NCBI GenBank assembly: GCA_949482135.1
Contig: CASYFC010000001.1
Location: forward strand, 248,001 to 312,000
Direction of reading: 5' to 3'
From: an uncultured Clostridia bacterium
Lineage (GTDB): Bacteria > Bacillota > Clostridia > TANB77 > CAG-508
DNA length: 64,000 bases
Below, one piece after another: positions 17,102-24,557 of the stretch (within the stretch, counting starts at the first letter, position 1; every line of letters starts with the position of its first letter). The translations under genes and the position numbers were made by a program. The notes beneath the pieces were generated by a model. The model saw only the letters and a list, made by a program, of their open reading frames with translations. It made no database searches and had not been told where the DNA came from.

Positions 17102-17780
17102 ATTGTAATTTTTCAATTCCTTTCTTTTCATCTTTTAGAGGCTTTAATGGTCTCATGTCTATATAAGGCATATAAACTTTTTTTGGTAAGTTTACTAAAG
17201 CTTGTATAGCTTCGCCAATTTCTTCTGGCATTAATTTCCATTCTTCATCTATGTTATGATTTCTATTTTTTATACTTCCTAATGATAAATACATAACTCT
17301 AATATCATCATATCGTAATTCTTCTCTTAAACACTCTGCCATTCCTCTTAAAGCTAGTTTTGTAGAGCAATATGCAGCTCCTTCTTCAAATGTATATTTC
17401 TCAGAATGAGAACCTATAATAACTATATCTCCTTTTGTCTCTTTTACATTTTCTGTGAACTCATTTAAAACATAAAATGCTCCATTTAAATTTGTATTTA
17501 CAGATGATTCCCAATCTTCTTTTTTCATATTTTCTATTTTATTAAATCTTCTGATTCCTGCATTAATTACTAATAAATCTATTTTTTCATCTATTATATT
17601 TTTTATTTTTTCTATATTTTCACTTGATGAAATATCACATTCAATCTCTAAGTAATTTTCTATTTTGCAATTATTAACTGTTCTATTTAGTCCAATTACC
17701 TTGTATCCATTTTTTAATAGAACATTTCTTATTCCTTCTCCAAGACCTCTATTACATCCTGTTATTAAAGCTGTTTTCAT
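17094..17780 (-). CDS. Short-chain dehydrogenase/reductase
   Basis: 228 residues, a classical SDR. The cofactor loop TGCNRGLGEG sits at residues 8-17, the structural NAG in LLVINAGIRR near 80, the catalytic Ser in IIGSHSEKY and the YxxxK pair in AAYCSTKLALRG. NRT after the second strand hints at NADP preference, as a basic residue follows the loop. It lies second in the ten-gene operon, 12 nt after the CYTH-kinase fusion, and its stop overlaps the amidase start region. It could reduce or oxidise a sugar or alcohol carbon of the pathway product; the substrate is unknown. Confidence 0.9.
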   Translation of the reverse strand: MKTALITGCNRGLGEGIRNVLLKNGYKVIGLNRTVNNCKIENYLEIECDISSSENIEKIKNIIDEKIDLLVINAGIRRFNKIENMKKEDWESSVNTNLNGAFYVLNEFTENVKETKGDIVIIGSHSEKYTFEEGAAYCSTKLALRGMAECLREELRYDDIRVMYLSLGSIKNRNHNIDEEWKLMPEEIGEAIQALVNLPKKVYMPYIDMRPLKPLKDEKKGIEKLQYV

Positions 17781-17792
17781 AATTTTACCTCC

Positions 17793-18698
17793 TCATCTTT
17801 CATAATCAATTTCTTTTAAAACTGATTTTCTAACTTTTTGATATTGTTCTTCAATTCCAAGTCCTGTACAATCTACTAATCTTAGTTTATTTCCTAACTT
17901 ATAATTAGCACACATATAATCATAAGTTTCTTTGTATAATAAACCATATCTGTATGCTTCTAAATCAAAATCCGAAATTTTACCTCTTGACATCACTCTT
18001 CTCATCAATTCTTTTTCATCAAAATTAACTAAAAATATTATTGTGTTGTTACTAGGTTTAGAAAAATATTCATTATATATTTCTTCTCCTCTTTTTTCAT
18101 TACTTATATCAAACAACATATTTTTTGATATTACTTTTTCACATCTATCTTGACATATAATTCCATCTGCTAGAAGTTTTTCTATTGTTGTTGTTTTTCC
18201 TACAGCATCTGTTCCTTCAACAATTACATTTGATTTTTTTATACTTCCATTTGCAATATTTTTATTTGCATATATTGGATTATTTGTTACCTCTACAAAT
18301 GTTTTTTCTGGAGCATAATCTTCCAGTCTTCCTGTATCGGTTGATACTTCAATCATTGTAAATTGGGATGGTTTTAAAAACTCATCAATTTCTATTGTGT
18401 ATTCTCCAGATGTATATTTAGTTCTTTTTTTTACAATAACTTTTTTTCCCATATTTCTTAAAAATTCATTTTCTTCTATTTCTTCAACACATGTAATATC
18501 TCCTTGTTTTTTGCTACGTGTGTATTTAGTATCAACTGAATCTTCAAATTTTCTATATTTGTAATCATCACTATAAAATTGTGTTACTTTATAACTTTCT
18601 ACTTTCGTTAATCCATTAATGTATTTTTCTAAATTACTTTTTCTTACTGGTATAAATTTTCTTTCTGTATTATTTAAATTCCCTGTTTTTAATTTCAT
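17793..18698 (-). CDS. CYTH domain-P-loop nucleotide kinase fusion
   Basis: 301 residues. Residues 1-160 show the CYTH fold used by triphosphate-binding enzymes (thiamine triphosphatase, class IV adenylate cyclase): TERKFIPV for the ExExK strand, VDTKYTRSKKQGDITCVEEIEENEF, KKRTKYTSGEYTIEIDEFL and the closing VEVTNNPIYANKNIA. Residues 165-301 hold a P-loop, VIVEGTDAVGKTTTIEKLL, and a thymidylate-kinase-like core ending in FLVNFDEKELMRRVMSRG. CYTH enzymes bind or cleave inorganic or nucleoside triphosphates, so a fusion to a nucleotide kinase could set phosphate chain length. It is the first gene of operon 18698-10813 behind a consensus promoter. Confidence 0.8.
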   Translation of the reverse strand: MKLKTGNLNNTERKFIPVRKSNLEKYINGLTKVESYKVTQFYSDDYKYRKFEDSVDTKYTRSKKQGDITCVEEIEENEFLRNMGKKVIVKKRTKYTSGEYTIEIDEFLKPSQFTMIEVSTDTGRLEDYAPEKTFVEVTNNPIYANKNIANGSIKKSNVIVEGTDAVGKTTTIEKLLADGIICQDRCEKVISKNMLFDISNEKRGEEIYNEYFSKPSNNTIIFLVNFDEKELMRRVMSRGKISDFDLEAYRYGLLYKETYDYMCANYKLGNKLRLVDCTGLGIEEQYQKVRKSVLKEIDYER

Positions 18699-18752
18699 AA
18701 AAACACCTCTTTCTTACTTATTATATTTTGTATATTAAGTAGCTACAGTTGC

Positions 18753-18781
18753 ATTATACACACTATAATATTCTTTGTCAA
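18753..18781 (-). promoter_or_regulatory. Consensus promoter of the ten-gene operon A
   Basis: Minus-strand TTGACA (18776-18781), 17 nt, TATAAT (18753-18758). A dyad ATTATA-GTGTG-TATAAT overlaps the -10 and is a possible operator, perhaps for the NrtR-like regulator at 11415. The dyad partly follows from the -10 sequence itself. Confidence 0.7.
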
Positions 18782-18809
18782 TACTTTTTGTAAAAAATAT
18801 AATAAGTTG

Positions 18810-18876
18810 TTGGAGCTGTTAAAATTTATTTGTTACAGCTCCAATACTTCTTAATTTATAAAGTAAATTAAGAAGT
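18810..18876. repeat. Two adjacent inverted repeats upstream of operon A
   Basis: TTGGAGCTGT (18810-18819) pairs with ACAGCTCCAA (18835-18844), and ACTTCTTAATTT (18846-18857) pairs with AAATTAAGAAGT (18865-18876). Neither is followed by a long T run. They lie between the terminator of the preceding gene and the operon promoter. Confidence 0.6.
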
Positions 18877-18886
18877 TCCTTATAAC

Positions 18887-18938
18887 AAAAAACAGTGTCC
18901 CAGAAGACACTATTTTTGATATCTTCTGGGACACTGAT
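18887..18938. terminator. Terminator of the small membrane protein gene
   Basis: A 15-base arm CAGTGTCCCAGAAGA pairs with TCTTCTGGGACACTG and is followed on the minus strand by a T run. It follows the stop at 18973. Confidence 0.8.
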
Positions 18939-18972
18939 ATGAAATTATTCAATTTTACTTTAGTTCAAGATA

Positions 18973-19338
18973 CTATACAATGTATTCTTTAATAGCCTGA
19001 TACTGTAGTTCTTCTATTATTGAAAGCCTCCCTTCATAAGTAAAAGTACCATTCTGTATTCCGTTATAGAAGCATAATTCTTTTCCACCTTCCAAAACAA
19101 TGATAGATTTTGGAAATTTTTGTGCCAAGAATCTTTTTACACGGCTTAAACTAAAAGTTTTCCAGTCAATTACTAGAACTCCTTTTTCTAATTTGAATAC
19201 AGGATTGTCATTTCCATATAACCACTCTCGTTCATATTGCCGGTCTATTCTCCATGGAAGAGTTATAAACCACCCTACAGTTCCTACAAAAAAGATAGCT
19301 ACCAGTATTAGAAAAATTCTAGCTAAAATTAATGACAT
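18973..19338 (-). CDS. Small single-pass membrane protein, unknown
   Basis: 121 residues. An N-terminal membrane helix (about 5-28, ending in GTVGWFITLPW) precedes a charged loop and a soluble domain of short strands (VFKLEKGVLVIDWKTFSLS, then FPKSIIVLEGGKELCFYNG). I do not recognise the family. The fold could be PH-like, since the strand pattern and a C-terminal helix (SIIEELQYQAIKEY) fit, but this is weak. Monocistronic, GC-richer than its neighbours, with a TTATGTAA-type promoter overlapping the 3' end of the methyltransferase-like gene and a strong terminator. Confidence 0.7.
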   Translation of the reverse strand: MSLILARIFLILVAIFFVGTVGWFITLPWRIDRQYEREWLYGNDNPVFKLEKGVLVIDWKTFSLSRVKRFLAQKFPKSIIVLEGGKELCFYNGIQNGTFTYEGRLSIIEELQYQAIKEYIV

Positions 19339-19388
19339 ATTTTATCCTCCTAATAGATGCTTGAACTATATGTTACAATTACATATAT

Positions 19389-19417
19389 ATTATACCATAT
19401 TTACATAATGTTGACAA
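19389..19417 (-). promoter_or_regulatory. TTATGTAA-box promoter of the small membrane protein
   Basis: Minus-strand TTGTCA (19412-19417), 17 nt, TATAAT (19389-19394), with a TG one base before the -10. TTATGTAA fills spacer bases 4-11 (19401-19408). It overlaps the last codons of the upstream gene. Confidence 0.7.
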
Positions 19418-20172
19418 CTTACAATCCAATTCTTAGCATTTTGAGTATTATCTAATAAATACCTTCCATTATATCTTTCATCGTCTTCACCAAAAGGATA
19501 GAACTTTAAAATCTTATTTATATTTTCATTATCCATTTGAATTAATTGTTTTATTTTATTAAAACAATTTTCTGTTATTTCATCCATTTCTGTAAATTTA
19601 TCTTTAAAGTACAGATTACTTTTGTATTGACTCATAATAATTGTTTCTATTTTTTTCTCTTCAAAGAATTTCTTAAATGATAAATATACATTATTTATTA
19701 TTGTTTCTTTCATTTCTTTATCTTTTCCAAGTTCTACCCATGCTTTTGATAATATATCTTTAAAATCATCATTTCCTAAATTATTTGTATATACTTTTTC
19801 CATATATTCCGCAATTATCATATCGTCTATACTATGATTTGATAAAAACAAATCAAACTCTTGTGGTATCATTTCAAAAGAGTTTCTAAAAGTACTATTT
19901 ATGCAAATTATATTTGCTTCTGGAAGAAGTTTTAAGTACTTTTCTTTTACATATTCTAATACCTCTAGATTTGTATCTATTACATATATATTTCCATTAA
20001 AATTAAATTCTTTTAAAGCAAATGCTACTTTATATCTAAAACCTGGAGCTAATTCTACTACGTTTTTTAATTTGCCTTTATGTACTTTTTCTATTAGTTT
20101 TGCAAATAATTGTCCTATATACCATTCCCATTCATCATCTGCTATTTTTTCACTCATTACTTTATTCCTCAC
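19390..20172 (-). CDS. Class I SAM-binding methyltransferase-like protein
   Basis: 260 residues. After an N-terminal helical part, KNVVELAPGFRYKVAFALKEF (about 38-58) looks like motif I of class I methyltransferases (VxExxxGxG variant). NIYVIDTNLEVLEYVKEKYL follows as motif II with an acidic residue for the ribose hydroxyls, then a motif IV-like FDLFLSNHSIDDMI. The C-terminal half is helical and probably binds substrate. The glycine loop is loose, so catalytic activity is not certain. No close operon partner lies downstream; upstream are the Ser/Tyr-rich small proteins transcribed from their own promoters. Confidence 0.6.
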   Translation of the reverse strand: MRNKVMSEKIADDEWEWYIGQLFAKLIEKVHKGKLKNVVELAPGFRYKVAFALKEFNFNGNIYVIDTNLEVLEYVKEKYLKLLPEANIICINSTFRNSFEMIPQEFDLFLSNHSIDDMIIAEYMEKVYTNNLGNDDFKDILSKAWVELGKDKEMKETIINNVYLSFKKFFEEKKIETIIMSQYKSNLYFKDKFTEMDEITENCFNKIKQLIQMDNENINKILKFYPFGEDDERYNGRYLLDNTQNAKNWIVSCQHYVNMV

Positions 20173-20202
20173 ATTTGTATAAATATTTTTATATTTATAT
20201 TA

Positions 20203-20237
20203 TAAAAGAACTTTACCAAAAGGTAAAGTTCTTTTTA
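20203..20237. terminator. Terminator of the Ser/Tyr-rich gene at 20251
   Basis: AAAAGAACTTTACC pairs with GGTAAAGTTCTTTT, followed by T residues on either strand. Confidence 0.8.
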
Positions 20238-20250
20238 TCTATTGTACATA

Positions 20251-20589
20251 TTATCTTTCATCTCTACGAATGATATTTCCATCTGTTCTTCCATTTAATC
20301 CATCCATCATTCTTGTAAGTGTTTCTCTTGTTTCAGGATCTAGTTTTTCTAATTGTACCATTACAGCGCTTTCACTGTCTTTTAAAGCTTTTTCAGCACT
20401 TATTAAGTTTCTTCTAGCATCTGATACATCATCTCTTCTTGCTTCAACTTTTCTTCTGTTTTGCTCAACAGTTCCTAATAAATCTAGCATTTTTTCCATA
20501 GCTGTTTTTTCTTTTCTGACTGGTGCACTATAACTAGAATAACTAGAGTAACTTGAGCTTCCTTTTCCACTATAACTACTTGATCCCAT
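20251..20589 (-). CDS. Ser/Tyr-rich small protein with helical domain (paralogue 1)
   Basis: 112 residues. The first 25 residues are a low-complexity Ser/Tyr/Gly tract beginning MGSSSYSGKGSSSYSSYSSY. Then comes a charged helical domain (about 30-105) with VEQNRRKVEARRDDVSDAR and a conserved-looking LEKLDPETRETLTRMMDGL near the end. The neighbour at 20738 shares MGSSSYS at the N-terminus and the same helical core (VEQ-R-R, SE-AVM-Q, LDPET), so they are paralogues. Family unknown to me. No signal peptide or membrane segment. The Ser/Tyr tract may be disordered, phosphorylated or self-associating; that is speculation. It has its own promoter and terminator. Confidence 0.7.
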   Translation of the reverse strand: MGSSSYSGKGSSSYSSYSSYSAPVRKEKTAMEKMLDLLGTVEQNRRKVEARRDDVSDARRNLISAEKALKDSESAVMVQLEKLDPETRETLTRMMDGLNGRTDGNIIRRDER

Positions 20590-20624
20590 AATTAAGCCCC
20601 CTTATATTTAATATTGTCCGAATT

Positions 20625-20676
20625 ATTTTATCAAGATTCTTACAAATTGTCAACGAGAAAATTATAACTTATGTAA
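20625..20676 (-). promoter_or_regulatory. Promoter with upstream TTACATAA box
   Basis: Minus-strand TTGACA (20648-20653), 17 nt, TAAAAT (20625-20630). A TTACATAA box lies 15 nt upstream of the -35 (20669-20676). Confidence 0.6.
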
Positions 20677-20691
20677 ATTTATTAAAAAAAA

Positions 20692-20714
20692 TAAAGCTAT
20701 ATAATATAGCTTTA
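20692..20714. terminator. Terminator of the Ser/Tyr-rich gene at 20738
   Basis: TAAAGCTATA pairs with TATAGCTTTA, followed on the minus strand by a long T-rich run. Confidence 0.7.
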
Positions 20715-20737
20715 CTTTAACATCAAAATGTTTATTA

Positions 20738-21052
20738 TTATCTATCTCTATCATCATCTCTAGAGTTGTTTCTTAATTTGTTTAACATTCCTTTTAACAT
20801 CATTTTTGTTTCAGGATCCAATTGATCTATTTGCGCCATTACAGCTCTTTCACTTCTTTTTAATTCTTCTTCTGCTTCAATACATTGATTTTCTGCATCT
20901 TCTAAACCTTCACGCGCATCTGCAAGTGCTCTTCTACTTTGTTCTACGCTCTTCATTCTATCAATTATAATTTCCATTTGACTTTTTGGTTTTGCATCTC
21001 TTTTTCTCCTTTGTTTTGGTTCTGTATATTCACTATAACTACTTGATCCCAT
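20738..21052 (-). CDS. Ser/Tyr-rich small protein with helical domain (paralogue 2)
   Basis: 104 residues starting MGSSSYSEYTEPKQRRKRDA, then a helical domain (about 28-95) with SVEQSRRALADAREGLEDAE, SERAVMAQIDQLDPETKMM and a basic/acidic tail. It matches the protein at 20251 across the core, but its Ser/Tyr tract is shorter and followed by a basic stretch. The two genes lie in tandem, each with its own promoter, downstream of the operon 26163-21155. A third Ser/Tyr-rich protein occurs in operon E (53131). I do not know the family. The tandem duplication suggests hetero-oligomers or dosage. Confidence 0.7.
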   Translation of the reverse strand: MGSSSYSEYTEPKQRRKRDAKPKSQMEIIIDRMKSVEQSRRALADAREGLEDAENQCIEAEEELKRSERAVMAQIDQLDPETKMMLKGMLNKLRNNSRDDDRDR

Positions 21053-21092
21053 AAATAGCCCTCCTCTTTAATTTTTAAATTTCAACACTCAT

Positions 21093-21121
21093 ATTATAAC
21101 ATGTTTTTAGTGTTATGTCAA
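21093..21121 (-). promoter_or_regulatory. Promoter of the Ser/Tyr-rich gene at 20738
   Basis: Minus-strand TTGACA (21116-21121), 17 nt, TATAAT (21093-21098). The -35 reads TTGACATAA, close to the TTACATAA box. Confidence 0.65.
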
Positions 21122-21154
21122 CTTAACTAATCTGTATTTTATGCTCTTTGGCTT

Positions 21155-22975
21155 TTATTTTCCATTAATCTTTATTTGTATATCATAATTTAAAATATCT
21201 TCAAAACTTTCAAAATATCTTTTTTCACTAATCATAATTTTTCCTTCATTATCTATACTATGACTTAGCATCATTTCTTCACCATTTAAAATTAGTTTAG
21301 CAAAATCTATTTGTAAATTTGAAAATGGTTTTACAACCAAGTAATAATATTTTTTAGAAACTTTAAAATATACTAAATAATTTTCATATATTTTTAATCC
21401 TACTAAAATTTCATTTTTATTATTATAATTATTTTTCAAATTACAACTTATTAATGAATTTAAAATCATATTAATACTTTCATTATCTAGTGTTTTGTTA
21501 TCATATTGATATGATAAATTTCCATATATAAAGCTTCCACCTGTAATATAATTTCTTTCTGAATTTATTATATACTGCTTTAGTTTTATTTCTTCTAAAT
21601 CAAATTCTTTTTTTACTTTGCAAAATAATTCATCATATTTTTCTATAAACTTTATTGCTTCAATCAAGTATATATCTTTATTTTCTGTTTGAATTAAGTC
21701 CTGTTTAAAAAATTCTTCAATTTTTTCTTTTATAAAACCAACCTTATCATAAACTAATTCTTCTGTATTATTTATTAATAATTGAACACTAGAAAAAATA
21801 TTATAATTTTCTGTTTCTTTTTTTATTAAGTATTTTTGAAAAAAGTTTGAAAAATTAAATAAAAAAGTTATATCTTCAGATTTTTCCGCTATATTTGTTG
21901 CATAATAATTAGGTACAAATTTTCTAGATAATTCTTTAAATCTTTCATATAAATAATCTATTTCTTCTGAATATGTTTTATAATGTATATTATAATTTAG
22001 TCCAATTAAATCGCAAAATCTAATTTTTAAATTTTCGTTATAAATATTATCCATAAAAATACTTATTTCTTGTTTTAATTTTTCTTTGTTCTCTAAATTT
22101 TCATTATCTATAATAGAACTTATCATTAGTTTTTGACCATCAATTTCATATCCAAAAAAGTTTGATTTATATTTAAATGTATTTGAATATTGAGGAAATC
22201 TTGATTTTACAAATGTTGATGTATCAAAATCAATCAAATTGCAATATGGAGTTATATTTCCTGATGACCAAGATCCATGCAAAAATCTGTCTGCAAATTT
22301 ATTTGCTTCTAATTTTGCAATATTTTCTGCTAAAGTTTTTATACTCTCTTCTGAAAATCTATCTTCATTTATTATGCTGTTGCTTAAACGATATAATTCT
22401 TTTTCTCTATAATATCTTATTTCTATTGCACAAGGTAAGTAAAATTCTCTAGTTTTTATTTCATCATTTTCATCTAAATATTCTTCTTCAAAATTATATT
22501 TTTCTTTTTTATCTAAAATTGCAAGTGATTCAAAAGAAGACACAATAAAATCTTTTGCTAGAATGTTACTTATTACCGTTTCTTTTAGGCTTGCAGATAA
22601 TGCATACTTTCCATTACTATAAATTGATTTTGGTGAAGTGGCAAGCTTAGTTTTTTCACCTTTTATATTAAAATTACTACCATAAAAAAATGCTCTTCCA
22701 GAACCTAAATTATTAGAAAGTGCAATTCCAAATGGATCTTTTTGCATATCTGCAAAACCTTGTCCTATTTTATTTCCATTTGATTTTTCTTTATCTAAAG
22801 TAATAGAAAACATATCAGATATCCTTTTAGAAGCAATTTCCCAATCATATTTCTCATTAAAAATTTCTTCATATAAATTTTCATTTATATATATAACAGT
22901 ATATTTTTCTTTTGCTTCGTATACTTCTTCAATAGACAAATATTTTTCATTTAAAAATTCCTTTATTTTTTCCAT
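21155..22975 (-). CDS. Divergent SelO-like (YdiU) protein
   Basis: 606 residues. Several segments recall SelO/YdiU, a kinase-fold enzyme that transfers AMP to proteins: IGQGFADMQKDPFGIALSN, then LGSGRAFFYGSN (LGDGRA in SelO), SIYSNGKYALSASLKETVIS (DGRAVLRSSIREF), LPCAIEIRYYR, and the catalytic-loop-like FLHGSWSSGNI, followed by NLIDFDTSTFV in place of the metal-binding segment. The similarity is distant and was recognised by eye. It ends operon C after a radical SAM gene, 6 nt away. If it is a SelO relative, a nucleotide made by this operon could be its donor. The alternative is another kinase-like fold. Confidence 0.5.
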   Translation of the reverse strand: MEKIKEFLNEKYLSIEEVYEAKEKYTVIYINENLYEEIFNEKYDWEIASKRISDMFSITLDKEKSNGNKIGQGFADMQKDPFGIALSNNLGSGRAFFYGSNFNIKGEKTKLATSPKSIYSNGKYALSASLKETVISNILAKDFIVSSFESLAILDKKEKYNFEEEYLDENDEIKTREFYLPCAIEIRYYREKELYRLSNSIINEDRFSEESIKTLAENIAKLEANKFADRFLHGSWSSGNITPYCNLIDFDTSTFVKSRFPQYSNTFKYKSNFFGYEIDGQKLMISSIIDNENLENKEKLKQEISIFMDNIYNENLKIRFCDLIGLNYNIHYKTYSEEIDYLYERFKELSRKFVPNYYATNIAEKSEDITFLFNFSNFFQKYLIKKETENYNIFSSVQLLINNTEELVYDKVGFIKEKIEEFFKQDLIQTENKDIYLIEAIKFIEKYDELFCKVKKEFDLEEIKLKQYIINSERNYITGGSFIYGNLSYQYDNKTLDNESINMILNSLISCNLKNNYNNKNEILVGLKIYENYLVYFKVSKKYYYLVVKPFSNLQIDFAKLILNGEEMMLSHSIDNEGKIMISEKRYFESFEDILNYDIQIKINGK

Positions 22976-22981
22976 TTAAAA

Positions 22982-24085
22982 CTATCCTATCAAATTATTT
23001 TTTTCGCAAAATTTTATACAAAATTCACAAGCCATGCAAGATGTTTCAGTATGATTTTCTTCTAATATCTTTTTAGGTATTACATCTCTAAAACTTGGTG
23101 TTCCGTATTTTTTTATAAATTTCACATATTTGTTATTATTCATATTTTCTAGAATTTTTGTTATTCCCTCTTCAAAGTAATTTCCTATAAGCACATCTTT
23201 GTGAGTATTAAACACTTCACATGGATAACAATCTCCATTGCATTTCATAAATATTTTAGGACTAACAAATTTTCCTATTTCTCTTTCAAATCTATTATCA
23301 CATTCTCCAATTAAATCATATACTGTACGTTTTACAGTATCTATTTTTTCTTCTGTATAATCTGAATTAACATAGTAAGAATCTGTTAAATGTATTCTAT
23401 CTTTAGGAAATTCTCCGAACTTATTTAAATATATTTTATATAATTTTGATAACTTAGATTCTTCTCCATCATTTAATCTAGTATGTATAATACCAAAATT
23501 TAATTCTTTTCTTGTATAGTGTTTGGCAACATAATTTATAATATTACATATATCTTCTAATGGTACTGTTTGTTCCCCTATTGATATTTGAATTGTAGGG
23601 ACAAAAAATTGATTAGTGAATAGTTTTGCCTCTTCAAGCTTTTTGAAATAATATTCTACATTATTACCCCAAAATCCATTAGATATTATTTTACTAACAT
23701 CTAATTTGTTTTCAGAATATCTAATCATTTTGCACATATTTTCAAATTCTAAAAATGGTTCTCCACCAGTTATTGCAAAAGCAGGAATCCTTGCATTATA
23801 TAAACTGTCTACTATCCCTAACGCTTCAGCTTCGCTCATTTTTGTTTTTCCTGTTTTTATACTATTTGCAGCCATTCCGCAATCTTTGCAATTACAATTA
23901 CATCTATTAGTTATTTCAAAAGTAAATTGCAATGGAATAATTTTATTTTTATCTTTTATTTTTCCTTCTTGCCATTTTTCTATATCTTCAAAAAATGTTT
24001 CTTTTTGTGCTGAATATTTTCCGCAAGTTGGTGAAGAGTTTATATCATTAATCGGTAAAAATTTACTTATAATTTCTTCTTCCAT
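22982..24085 (-). CDS. Radical SAM protein with C-terminal Cys cluster
   Basis: 367 residues from the ATG at 24085, preceded by AGGGGGATACAA; a longer frame lacks a site. The SAM cluster motif is TNRCNCNCKDCGMA (C-x3-C-x2-C) near residue 63, followed by AITGGEPFLEFENM, the GGEP motif that binds SAM. A C-terminal region with CNGDCYPCEVF and CMACEFCIKFC (about 335-360) resembles a SPASM or twitch extension binding more Fe-S clusters. Such enzymes usually modify peptides or complex substrates. It lies between a GNAT gene and a SelO-like gene in operon C; no peptide substrate is evident except perhaps the small Ser/Tyr-rich proteins downstream. Confidence 0.85.
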   Translation of the reverse strand: MEEEIISKFLPINDINSSPTCGKYSAQKETFFEDIEKWQEGKIKDKNKIIPLQFTFEITNRCNCNCKDCGMAANSIKTGKTKMSEAEALGIVDSLYNARIPAFAITGGEPFLEFENMCKMIRYSENKLDVSKIISNGFWGNNVEYYFKKLEEAKLFTNQFFVPTIQISIGEQTVPLEDICNIINYVAKHYTRKELNFGIIHTRLNDGEESKLSKLYKIYLNKFGEFPKDRIHLTDSYYVNSDYTEEKIDTVKRTVYDLIGECDNRFEREIGKFVSPKIFMKCNGDCYPCEVFNTHKDVLIGNYFEEGITKILENMNNNKYVKFIKKYGTPSFRDVIPKKILEENHTETSCMACEFCIKFCEKNNLIG

Positions 24086-24095
24086 TTGTATCCCC

Positions 24096-24557
24096 CTATA
24101 ATTCTTTTTTATACCAGAATTCATCATCTATTGTTTCAAATAATTTGTATCCTCTTTTTTTATAAAATTCAATTGCTATATTGAACTTTTCAAAAGTACA
24201 TAATATAATCTCTTTATAATCTTTTTCTAATATGTAATTCATTATCATACTATATAATTTTTTTCCAAGTCCATTATTTCTATATTCTGATAATATATAA
24301 AAAGTATTTAATTTAACTGTTTTATCTGTTTTCTTTAATGCAGCACAAGTTCCAACAACTTTCCCCTTTGGATTTAATGCAATTAAAAATTCGCCTTCAT
24401 CGTTTTTATAAGGATCAAATGATTTTGTTTTAAAATAATTTTCCCATTCTTTATATCCAAATTCTCCAATTGCAACATTTATTAGAAATTCAATTATTTT
24501 ATCTTTATATTTATCTTCATATTTAACAATTGTTATATCTTCTAATTTATTATTCAT
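24096..24557 (-). CDS. GNAT N-acetyltransferase
   Basis: 153 residues. The family layout is present: ITIVKYEDKYKDKIIEFL at the start, a central strand pair (GEFLIALNPKGKVVGTCAAL), the acetyl-CoA binding LSEYRNNGLGKKLYSMIMNY (R-x-x-G-x-G/A) and the closing FNIAIEFYKKRGYKLFE. It overlaps the upstream NMNAT-PRTase fusion by 8 nt and lies 10 nt before the radical SAM gene, so it is coupled in operon C. The substrate is unknown; amines of the operon product or a protein are possible. Confidence 0.88.
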   Translation of the reverse strand: MNNKLEDITIVKYEDKYKDKIIEFLINVAIGEFGYKEWENYFKTKSFDPYKNDEGEFLIALNPKGKVVGTCAALKKTDKTVKLNTFYILSEYRNNGLGKKLYSMIMNYILEKDYKEIILCTFEKFNIAIEFYKKRGYKLFETIDDEFWYKKEL

